Positions 45,102 to 53,660 of a stretch of DNA of 64,000 nucleotides are shown one piece after another. Every line of letters begins with the position of its first letter. Within the stretch, counting starts at the first letter, position 1. The position numbers and the translations under genes were made by a program. The notes under the pieces are model-generated. The model worked only from the letters and a program-made list of their open reading frames with translations, ran no database searches and had not been told where the DNA came from. The stretch comes from Caldovatus sediminis. GTDB lineage: Bacteria; Pseudomonadota; Alphaproteobacteria; Acetobacterales; Acetobacteraceae. The stretch is taken from contig NZ_BMKS01000001.1 of the NCBI RefSeq assembly GCF_014644455.1, positions 503,409 through 567,408 on the forward strand. Direction: 5' to 3'.

Positions 45102-46520
45102 ATGAAGGCATCCGCCCCGGCGAACGACAAGAACAAGAACAGGAAGCGGCCAGCAGGCGGAAGCTCGGCAATCAGGGCCGCAGGCAAGGCGACCACGCCA
45201 GAGCGGGAGAAGCGCCCCGCCGTCGTCGGCCCCGTCTCCCGGCGCCCCGCCGTGAACACGACGGGGAAACGGACCGCTGCCGTCGCGGCCGCCGCGCCGA
45301 GGAACGCGCCAAGGAAGCCGAAGCCCGCCGCCACCGCCGCGAAGAAGCCTCGTGGCGCGCCCGGTTCGGCAACCGCCAAGCGCCGTGCCGGGGCGACGAC
45401 GCTGCGGACGATCAGGACCACGAAGTCACCGAAGCCAGTGCCCAAGACGACGAAGACCAGCTCGACGAGGCGCGCCGCCCCGCCCACCGGCGGGGCGGCC
45501 GCCCGCCAGGCGCGCAAGGCGCCGGCGAAGCCGACCACGCCATCCCCGCGCAAGCCCATGGCGACCAAGGCCTCCGCCAAGCCGCCCGCGAGGATCCAGC
45601 CGAAGGCCCCGACGAAGCCGGTGGCCGGCGCCGCCAGGCCCCAGGCGGCGGCGCGGCCGGGCGCGCCGCCGCCTAAGGCCGTTCCGGCGAGGCCGCCCGT
45701 CGCGGAGGATCGCAAGCCGGCGACGCCGACCTCCGCCAACGCCATGCCCGCCCCGCCGGCAGCGGCCACGCCGCGCGCGGGGGGTGCCGCCGGCGGAGCG
45801 GCAGCGGCGCGCGTGCCGGCCGGCGCTCCGGCGCCCATGGGCCTCCTCGCCGAGGCCCAGGCCGGCAGCCCGTCGCCGGCCCCGGGCGCCGCGGTGCAGC
45901 ACCAGGCCATGGCGCCGCCCCCGCCCCCTCCTCCGCCGGCGGCCGTTCCCGCGGCAGCCGGCGCCGCCAGCTCCGCGCCGCCGTCCCGGCCGCCGCAGCC
46001 GAGGCCGCAGCCTCCGAGGCCGCCCGCCCGGGAAGAGGTCTTCAAGGCCGGCGACCATGTCGTCTATCCGACCCATGGCGTCGGCACGGTCCAGGGCATC
46101 GAGACCGTCGAGGCCGCCGGCATGACGCTGCGCATGATCGTCGTCACCTTCGACGAGAACCGGATGACCCTGAAGGTCCCGGTCGAGAAGGCCGCTTCCG
46201 CCGGCCTGCGCAAGCTCGCCTCGCCGGCGGCGATGAACGAGGCGCTGGAGACGCTGCGCGGCCGCGCCCGCGTCAAGCGCACCATGTGGTCGCGCCGCGC
46301 GCAGGAATACGAGGCGAAGATCAACTCCGGCGACCCGATCGCCATCGCCGAGGTGGTGCGCGACCTGCACCGCAACGCCGGCCAGCCGGACCAGTCCTTC
46401 AGCGAGCGCCAGATCTACGAGCAGGCGCTCGACCGGCTCGCCGCCGAGCTCGCCGCGATCGACCGGACGGACAAGGCCGCCGCGGCGGAAAAGCTGCAGA
46501 GCTACCTGAAGGCGGGCTGA
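45102..46520 (+). CDS. carD: CarD-family transcription factor with a long histone-H1-like N-terminal tail
   Basis: 472 residues. The C-terminal 165 (from about 308) form a complete CarD protein: RNA polymerase-interacting Tudor-like part with F-K-A-G-D-H-V-V-Y-P-T-H-G-V-G-T-V and V-T-F-D-E-N-R-M, then the helical DNA-binding domain ending in A-A-A-A-E-K-L-Q. CarD stabilises open promoter complexes, notably at rRNA promoters. The N-terminal 305 residues are disordered: about 1-170 is Lys/Arg/Ala/Thr/Pro-rich with A-K-K-P and K-A-P-A-K-P repeats like histone H1, then an Ala/Pro stretch with a run of eight prolines. CarD is normally about 165 residues. The frame has no stop, and the composition differs from random high-GC frames by its lysines, supporting translation. 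Confidence 0.88.
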   Translation: MKASAPANDKNKNRKRPAGGSSAIRAAGKATTPEREKRPAVVGPVSRRPAVNTTGKRTAAVAAAAPRNAPRKPKPAATAAKKPRGAPGSATAKRRAGATTLRTIRTTKSPKPVPKTTKTSSTRRAAPPTGGAAARQARKAPAKPTTPSPRKPMATKASAKPPARIQPKAPTKPVAGAARPQAAARPGAPPPKAVPARPPVAEDRKPATPTSANAMPAPPAAATPRAGGAAGGAAAARVPAGAPAPMGLLAEAQAGSPSPAPGAAVQHQAMAPPPPPPPPAAVPAAAGAASSAPPSRPPQPRPQPPRPPAREEVFKAGDHVVYPTHGVGTVQGIETVEAAGMTLRMIVVTFDENRMTLKVPVEKAASAGLRKLASPAAMNEALETLRGRARVKRTMWSRRAQEYEAKINSGDPIAIAEVVRDLHRNAGQPDQSFSERQIYEQALDRLAAELAAIDRTDKAAAAEKLQSYLKAG

Positions 46521-46588
46521 GGGACGCCATCGCGCGCCGAACCCCCGGACGGTCGCCGCCGGCCCGGACCGAGGGGGAAACGGGGGCG

Positions 46589-47608
46589 CTACACCACCTC
46601 CGCCGGCGCCAGCACGCAGGGATGCGCCGCGTCGCCGCGCTCCACCTGCAGCGTGACGTGGCCGATGCCGAAGCGCGCCCGCAGCCCGCGCGCCGCCTCC
46701 GCGAGGAAGGCGTCGTCCGGCGCCTCGGCGCGCGGGCGCACCAGGTGGGCGGTCAGCGCCGTCTCGGTCGTGCTCATCGCCCAGATGTGCAGGTCGTGCA
46801 CCGAGGCGACGCCCGGCAGCGCGGCGAGCCAGGCCTCCACCTCCGCCGGGTTGATGTGGCGCGGCGCCGCGTCCATCGCGAGGTTGGCCGAGTCCCGCAG
46901 CAGCGACCAGGTCCCGACCAGGATCACCGCCCCGATCGCCAGCGCGACCGCCGGATCGAGCCAGTGCCAGCCCGTCGCCGCGATCAGCAGCGCCGCGATG
47001 ATGACGCCGAGCGTCACCGCCGCGTCGGCCAACATGTGCAGGAAGGCGCCCTGGCGGTTCAGGTCGTGCTCGCGCCCGCGCAGGAAGAGCAGCGCGGTGC
47101 CGGTGTTGACCGCCACGCCCACCGCCGCGACCCAGAGCACCACGCCGGTGGCAACCGGGGCCGGATCGCGCAGCCGGCCGATCGCCTCGAACCCGATCGC
47201 CCCCACCGCGACCAGCAGCAGCATCGCGTTCGCCAGCGCCGCGAGGATGGAAGCCCGGCGCCAGCCGTAGCTCCGCCGCCGCGTCGGGGCGCGCCGCGCC
47301 AGCCGCGCCGCGCCCCAGGCCAGCAGCAGCCCGAGCACGTCGGAAAGGTTGTGCCCGGCATCGGCGATCAGCGCGAGCGAGCCGGCCCAGAACCCCGCCG
47401 CGGCCTCGACCGCCACGTAGCCGAGGTTCAGCGCCACCCCGAGCGCGAAGCCGCGCTCCGAGGGCGGGGCGTGGTGGTGATGGTGGTGGTCGTGTCGCGG
47501 CTGGTCCCCGGCGGTCGCGGGAGGATGGGCGGAACGCGCGCCCGCGTCGCCGTCCGGCGCGGCGCGTGAAGGAGCGTGCCGGGGCTGGCCGTGACTCGGC
47601 GCCGTCAT
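46589..47608 (-). CDS. Cation diffusion facilitator (CzcD/ZitB type) with His-rich N-terminus
   Basis: 339-residue metal/proton antiporter. The N-terminal 50 residues are hydrophilic with H-D-H-H-H-H-H-H near 39-46, a likely zinc-binding buffer. Six membrane helices follow; the metal-site pairs are A-D-A-G-H-N-L-S-D near 82-90 and L-H-M-L-A-D-A-A-V near 190. The C-terminal cytoplasmic domain has V-H-D-L-H-I-W near 270. The H-x-x-x-D type sites suggest Zn2+ (also Cd/Co). ATG at 47608. Convergent with carD by 68 nt. No metalloregulator gene is adjacent. Confidence 0.92.
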   Translation of the reverse strand: MTAPSHGQPRHAPSRAAPDGDAGARSAHPPATAGDQPRHDHHHHHHAPPSERGFALGVALNLGYVAVEAAAGFWAGSLALIADAGHNLSDVLGLLLAWGAARLARRAPTRRRSYGWRRASILAALANAMLLLVAVGAIGFEAIGRLRDPAPVATGVVLWVAAVGVAVNTGTALLFLRGREHDLNRQGAFLHMLADAAVTLGVIIAALLIAATGWHWLDPAVALAIGAVILVGTWSLLRDSANLAMDAAPRHINPAEVEAWLAALPGVASVHDLHIWAMSTTETALTAHLVRPRAEAPDDAFLAEAARGLRARFGIGHVTLQVERGDAAHPCVLAPAEVV

Positions 47609-47730
47609 CGGAGGATTCGGGTGCTGCCCGTGATCCCGGAGTGCTGGTGCCGCTCACCCTGGGCCGGACGGCGGGCCGGCGCAAGCCGGGCGAGGGCGCG
47701 GCGCGGCATCGCCGGCCCGAGAAACAGGAA

Positions 47731-47758
47731 GGGCCCCGGGAACCGGTCCCGGAGCCCC
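47731..47758 (-). terminator. Probable intrinsic terminator of the Bax inhibitor-1 gene
   Basis: On the minus strand a GC-rich stem (arms ccggga/tcccgg extended by gggc/gccc with one bulge, 5-nt loop) is followed by TTCCTGTTTCT. It lies about 45 nt past the stop of the BI-1 gene. Confidence 0.6.
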
Positions 47759-47803
47759 CCTGCGGCCCTCCTGGCGCCGCGCGGCGCCACCGGCGGCCGG
47801 GCG

Positions 47804-48598
47804 TCAGTCGCTGTTCTGCCGCACGCCCAGGAACTGCAGCAGCAGCATGAACAGGTTGATGAAGTTCAGGTAGAGCGCCAGCGCGTCCATCACGCTGCGC
47901 TTGCCCGCGAGCTCGGTGCCCTCGGCGTAGGCGTGCTCGATGTAGTCGGCCTTGATCCGCTGGGTGTCATAGGCGGTCAGGCCCACGAACACGATCACGC
48001 CGATCACGGTGATGGCGAAGTGCAGCGCCGTGGACTGCAGGAAGAAGTTGACCAGCATCGCGAGGATGATGCCGATCAGCCCCATCATCATGAAGCTGCC
48101 CATCCGCGTCAGGTCGGTCCGGGTCGTGTACCCGTACAGGCTGATCGCGGCGAACATGCCCGCGGTGATGAAGAAGGTGCTGGCGATCGACTCGCCGGTG
48201 TAGCGCAGGAAGATGTTGCTGAGGCTCGCGCCCATCGCGGCGGCGAACAGCCAGAACACCGCCTGCGCCGAGGTCTTCGACAGCTTGTTGATGCCGAAGC
48301 TCAGCACCAGCACGAAGGCCAGCGGCGAGAGCATCGCCGCCCAGCCGAGCAGCGTCGGCGTGACGACGCGGTAGCCGCCGCTCGTGCTGACCTGCCAGAA
48401 CATCGCCTGCAGCCCGGGGCTGGTGGCGATCAGCAGCGCCACGATGCCGGTCAGTGTCAGCCCCGAGGCCATCCAGTTGTAGACCCGGAGCATGTACGCC
48501 CGGAGCCCGGCATCGACGGCGGCCGCGTCGGCGGTCGCCACGCGACCCCAGCCTGCCGGCGCACCCGTCTGGAATCGATAGTCGGGACGAAGGGCCAT
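47804..48598 (-). CDS. Bax inhibitor-1 / YccA family membrane protein
   Basis: 264-residue protein with seven hydrophobic segments, typical BI-1 length. N-terminal R-A-Y-M-L-R-V-Y-N-W-M near residue 33, and the C-terminal motif around T-A-Y-D-T-Q-R-I-K near 210 with a conserved Asp pair thought to be a pH sensor in the family. Bacterial members act as proton-sensitive Ca2+ leak channels or interact with FtsH. Start after GGGAGGAG. It has its own promoter (48639-48668) and terminator, so it is a single-gene unit. Confidence 0.93.
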   Translation of the reverse strand: MALRPDYRFQTGAPAGWGRVATADAAAVDAGLRAYMLRVYNWMASGLTLTGIVALLIATSPGLQAMFWQVSTSGGYRVVTPTLLGWAAMLSPLAFVLVLSFGINKLSKTSAQAVFWLFAAAMGASLSNIFLRYTGESIASTFFITAGMFAAISLYGYTTRTDLTRMGSFMMMGLIGIILAMLVNFFLQSTALHFAITVIGVIVFVGLTAYDTQRIKADYIEHAYAEGTELAGKRSVMDALALYLNFINLFMLLLQFLGVRQNSD

Positions 48599-48638
48599 TG
48601 GTCGTGAAACTCCTCCCAGGGATGATCCCCGCGGCGGA

Positions 48639-48668
48639 GGTATATGGAGGAAATTTAACCCGGATCAA
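48639..48668 (-). promoter_or_regulatory. Sigma-70-like promoter of the Bax inhibitor-1 gene
   Basis: On the minus strand TTGATC (48668-48663), an 18-nt spacer with a TTAAATTT patch, and TATACC (48644-48639) lie about 40 nt before the start codon. Each box is 4/6 to consensus and this is the only AT-rich stretch nearby. Confidence 0.5.
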
Positions 48669-48867
48669 CCGGATTCCGAACGGCCGGCCGCCGCCCGCCG
48701 TTCGGCGTCCCCCTCCCCGCACCCGATGGGCGCGGCGCTCCTGGGTGCGCCGTCACCCCTGCAATCTAGGGACGCGCCCCGCGCCTTGCCATCGGCTTCC
48801 GCGGGGTCTCCCGCCCGCTCTCCCGGTTGCGATCCGGGTGCCGCCCGCGCGGCCCCCGGCCGCCCCG

Positions 48868-51383
48868 TCACGGATTGCGCAGCCAGGGCGCCGCCTTCGC
48901 GCGCAGCGCGAGCGCGGTCCCGGCATAGCCGAAGGCAAGCGTCAGCAGGACGCAGGCCGCGACCGTCATCGCCAGGGTGCCGGGCAGGAACACCCAGTCG
49001 GCGCGCATCAGGAAGGTCACCACCGCCCAGGCGGCGATCGTGCCGGCGACCGCCGCCAGCCCCCCCGCGGCCAGGCCGAGCAGCCCGAACTCCACCAGGA
49101 AGGCGGCGCGGATCTGCGCCCGCGTCGCGCCGAGCGTCTTCAGCACCACCGCGTCGCGCACCCGCCGGCGCTGCCCCGCCGCCACCGCCCCGGCGAGGAC
49201 CAGCGCGCCGGCCAGCAGCGTGACCGATCCGGTCGCGGTCAGCGCCGTGCCGATCCGGCCGAGCAGCTCCGCCACCGCCTCCAGCGCGTCGCGCACGCGG
49301 ACGCCGGAGACGTTGGGGAAGGCGTCGGTGACGGCGCGCAGCACCGCGCCCTCGGCCGCCGCGGCGCCGCGGACGGTGGCGATGTGGGTGTGCGGCGCCG
49401 CCTCCAGCAGCCCGGGCGAGGCGACCAGGGCGTAATTGATGCCGAGCGTCCGGTACTCGACGTCGCGCAGGCTCGCGATGCGCAGCGGGATGTCGCGGCC
49501 GAGGACGTTGACCGTGACCGTGTCCCCCACCCCCACGCCCCAGCCCCGCGCCAGGTTGGCGTCGAGGGAGACGAGCGGCGGGCCGCGGTAGTCCTCCGGC
49601 CACCACGCCCCGGCGACGAGCCGCGTGCCCTCCGGCGGCCGGGCCGCGTAGGTCAGCCCGCGGTCGCCGCGCAGCGCCCAGGCGCTGTCCTCGCTCGCCC
49701 GGACCTGCTCGGCCGGGGTGCCGTTCACCGCGACGATGCGGGCGCGGAGGTTCGGCACGCGCTTCACCTCCACCACGCCGGGCTGGGCGGCGACCAGCGC
49801 GTCGAAGCGCGCCGCCTGGTCGGCCTGGATGTCGATGAAGAAGAAGTTCGGCGCGGTGCCGGGCAATTGCTCGGCGATCTGCCGGCGCAGGTTGCCCTCG
49901 ATCAGCGCGATCGCGGCGAGCGTCGTCAGGCCGACGCCGAGCGAGACCAGCAGCAGCGGCGTCGGCGCGCCGGGCCGGTGCAGGTTGGCGAGGCCGAGCC
50001 GCAGCGCCGGGCGGCGCGAGTGGCGCGCGCGCCGCGCCGCCGCCATCAGCGCCCAGGCGCCGAGCCGGAACAGCAGCAGCGTCGCCGCCGCGGCGAGGCA
50101 GAACCAGAGGGCGAAGCGCCGGTTCTCGCTCGTCGCCACCACCAGCGCCGCGAGCGCCAGGGCGGAGAGCGCCACGGCGACGGCGATGCCGGCCCCGGGC
50201 CAGCGCCGTGCGGGCGCGACCGCATCGCGGAACAGCGCCGCGCCGGGGATCCCCCGCGCCCGGCCGAGCGGCCAGAGCGCGAAGGCGAGCGCGGCCAGCA
50301 GCCCGCACAGCGCCGCCAGGGCGAGCGGCGCCGGATAGAGGCCGAGCCGCGGCGGCACCGGCAGCGTCCCGGCGAGCAGCTCCGCCGCCGCCGCCGCCAG
50401 ACCGACCCCCGCCGCCAGCCCGGTCGCGATGCCGAGCCCCGCCAGCGCCAGCACCTGCGCGAGGTAGGTCGCGAAGATCACCCCCGCCGGCGCGCCGAGG
50501 CAGCGCAGCGTCGCGATGGTCCGCGCCCGCTGGTCGAGCCAGGCGCGCACCCCCGTGGCGACGCCGATCCCGCCGACCAGCAGCGCCGTCAGCCCGGCGA
50601 GGGTGAGGAAGGAGGCGGCGCGGTCCACGAAGCGGTTCACCCCCGGCGCGGCCGCGTCCGCGGTGCGCACGCGCCAGCCGCCGTCGGGGAAGGCGTCGCG
50701 CAGCGCCCGCACGAAGGCCGCGCGGTCGGCGCCCGGCGGCAGGCGCAGCCGGTACGCGTAGCGGAGCTGGCTCCCCGGCTGGACCAGCCCGGTCGCCGGC
50801 AGGGTCCCTTCGAGGGAAACCAGCGCCCGCGGGCCGAACAGGGCGGGCCCCGCCACCCGGTCGGGCTCCTGGACGATCACGCCGCGCAGGGCCAGGGTGG
50901 CCGCGCCGATCCGCACCGGGTCGCCGGGCGCGAGGCCGAGGCGCTCGGCCACCGCCGCCTCCACCGCCACCTCGCCGGGGCCCGGCGGCGGGCCCGGCGG
51001 GTCGAGGCGGAGCTCGCCATAGAGCGGATAGGCGGCGTCCACCGCCTTCAGCGCGATCAGCGCCCGCTCGCCGGAGGCCGGGGCGATCGCCATGGCGCGC
51101 ATCTCCACCACCTCCGAGACCGCGGCGCCGCGGGCGCGGAGCCAGTCGCGCGCCGCCTCGGGGATCGGGCGGTGGCTGACGGCGATCTCGACATCGCCGC
51201 CGAGGATGCGCGCGCCATCGGCGGCGAGCCCCGCCTCGGTCGCGGCGCGCAGCGTGCCGACCGCGGCGATGGCGGCGACGCCGAGGGCGAGGCAGGCGAG
51301 GACGATGCGCAGGCCCCGCACGCCGCCGCGCAGCTCCCGCCGGGCGAGGCGGAGGGCGAGGCAGAGGGTGGCGAGACCGCCCC

Positions 51384-51387
<4 letters not shown>
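48868..51387 (-). CDS. FtsX-type ABC transporter permease (YbbP-like)
   Basis: 839-residue membrane protein: an N-terminal helix, a periplasmic MacB-like domain (about 40-235), a first FtsX core of three helices with R-A-R-T-I-A-T-L-R-C-L-G-A near 288, a second periplasmic domain, and a second FtsX core at the C-terminus with R-R-R-V-R-D-A-V-V-L-K-T-L-G-A-T near 730. The length and double core match E. coli YbbP. Its ATPase partner overlaps by 4 nt. Together with the divergent SGNH esterase (TesA-like) this is the ybbAP-tesA arrangement. Likely lipid-linked or hydrophobic substrate extraction from the membrane. Confidence 0.93.
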
Positions 51388-52169
<782 letters not shown>

Positions 52170-52182
52170 CGGGTCGGTCGCT

Positions 52183-52890
52183 GTGGGGATCGTGCCGGGA
52201 TATGGGCGCCGCGGCGCGCTGCGCCACCTCGGCGCCGGTTTCGGACTGTTGCTGGCGGCACGGGCGGGATTCCGGGCAGGGGCGGCGGGCGCGAGCGAGG
52301 AGGGCGGGGAGGTCCGGCTGCTGATGCTGGGCGATTCGCTCACCGCCGGCTACGGGCTGCCGCCGTCGCACGCCCTGCCGGCGCGGCTGGAGGCGGCGCT
52401 GCGCGCCCGCGGCCGGCCGGTGCGGGTGATCAACGCGGGCGTCTCGGGCGACACCACGGCGGGCGGGCGGGCGCGGCTCGACTGGGCGCTCGCCGACCTG
52501 CCGGAGGGCGCGCCGGCGGCGGCGGTCGTCGCCCTCGGCGCGAACGACGCGCTGCGCGGGCTGCCGGCGAGCGAGGTGTACGCGAACCTCGCGGCGATCC
52601 TCGACGGGCTCGGCCGTCGCGGCATCCCGGTCCTGCTCGCCGGGATGCGGGCGCCGCCCAACCTGGGACCGGACTACGGGCGGGAGTTCGACGAGGCCTA
52701 TGCGCGCCTCGTGCGCGAGCGCCCCGGGACGGTGTTCTACCCGTTCCTGCTCGAGGGGGTGGCCGCGGATCCCTCGCTCAACCAGCCGGACGGCATCCAC
52801 CCCAACGCGCGCGGCGTGGAGGAGATCGTCCGCCGGATGCTGCCCGCGGTCGAGGCGCTGCTCGGCCGGGTCGATCAGCGCGCGGAATGA
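52183..52890 (+). CDS. SGNH-hydrolase family esterase (TesA/arylesterase-like), exported
   Basis: 235-residue enzyme. An N-terminal signal peptide (about residues 1-35, Leu/Ala-rich) precedes block I G-D-S-L-T-A-G-Y (Ser nucleophile), block II with N-A-G-V-S-G-D-T, block III G-A-N-D and block V D-G-I-H-P-N (Asp/His). This is the E. coli TesA thioesterase/protease I/lysophospholipase class. No ATG fits; GTG 52183 is taken, GTG 52192 is the alternative. Its position head to head with the ybbAP-like transporter is conserved in many proteobacteria. Confidence 0.88.
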   Translation: MGIVPGYGRRGALRHLGAGFGLLLAARAGFRAGAAGASEEGGEVRLLMLGDSLTAGYGLPPSHALPARLEAALRARGRPVRVINAGVSGDTTAGGRARLDWALADLPEGAPAAAVVALGANDALRGLPASEVYANLAAILDGLGRRGIPVLLAGMRAPPNLGPDYGREFDEAYARLVRERPGTVFYPFLLEGVAADPSLNQPDGIHPNARGVEEIVRRMLPAVEALLGRVDQRAE

Positions 52891-53039
52891 GGCCAAGCGC
52901 CGCGGCGACCCGGCCCGAGGTTGACCGGGGGCCGCCACGGGGGCACCACGGAAGCGGCGCCGCCGCCGCCCACGGCGGTCCTCCCTCGCCGGCGCCGGCG
53001 CGACCGCCGACCGGGGAGACATCGAGGAGCACCCCATCC

Positions 53040-53576
53040 ATGCGCCTTTTCGTGGGGCTCGCCCTGCCCGACGCGCTCCGCGCCCAGCTCGCCGGCCTCG
53101 CCGGCGGCATCCCCGGCGCGCGCTGGGTGTCGCCGGAGAACTACCACCTGACGCTCCGCTTCATCGGCGAGGTCGAATCCTGGCGTGCCCAGGAGGTGGA
53201 CGACGCGCTCTCCGCCATCCGCGCCCGGCCGGTGGAGCTCCGCCTGCGCGGCGTCGGGACCTTCGAGAAGGCCGGCCGGGTGCAGACCCTCTGGGTCGGG
53301 GTGGAGCGGACCGAGAGCCTGATCCACCTCCAGGGCACGGTGGAGACGGCCCTGCAGCGGGTGGGCCTGGAGCCGGAGCGGCGCCGCTTCGCCCCCCACG
53401 TGACCCTGGCGCGCTGCGAGAAGGTGACGGCCGCGGAGAAGCTCGCGGCCTTCGTGCAGGGCAACAACCTGTTCCGCGCGGCACCAGTGGTGGTGGACCG
53501 GTTCTGCCTGTTCTCCTCTCGGTTGGGGAAGGAGCAGGCGGTCTACCTCGCCGAGGTCGAGTACACGCTGGCGTGA
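53040..53576 (+). CDS. thpR: RNA 2',3'-cyclic phosphodiesterase
   Basis: 178-residue 2H phosphoesterase. The two catalytic H-x-T-x motifs are H36-L-T-L and H120-V-T-L, with the family start M-R-L-F-V-G-L-A-L-P. It opens 2',3'-cyclic phosphates on RNA ends to 2'-phosphates and in vitro can ligate tRNA halves. Cytoplasmic, stand-alone gene between the esterase and a hybrid kinase. Length as usual. Confidence 0.95.
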   Translation: MRLFVGLALPDALRAQLAGLAGGIPGARWVSPENYHLTLRFIGEVESWRAQEVDDALSAIRARPVELRLRGVGTFEKAGRVQTLWVGVERTESLIHLQGTVETALQRVGLEPERRRFAPHVTLARCEKVTAAEKLAAFVQGNNLFRAAPVVVDRFCLFSSRLGKEQAVYLAEVEYTLA

Positions 53577-53660
53577 TGCGGGCGAGGCGCGTGCGATCCG
53601 GCTTCGAACCCTTCCGGACCGGGCGGCGGCGGCGCGCCGATTGCGCCCCGAACCTCCCGC

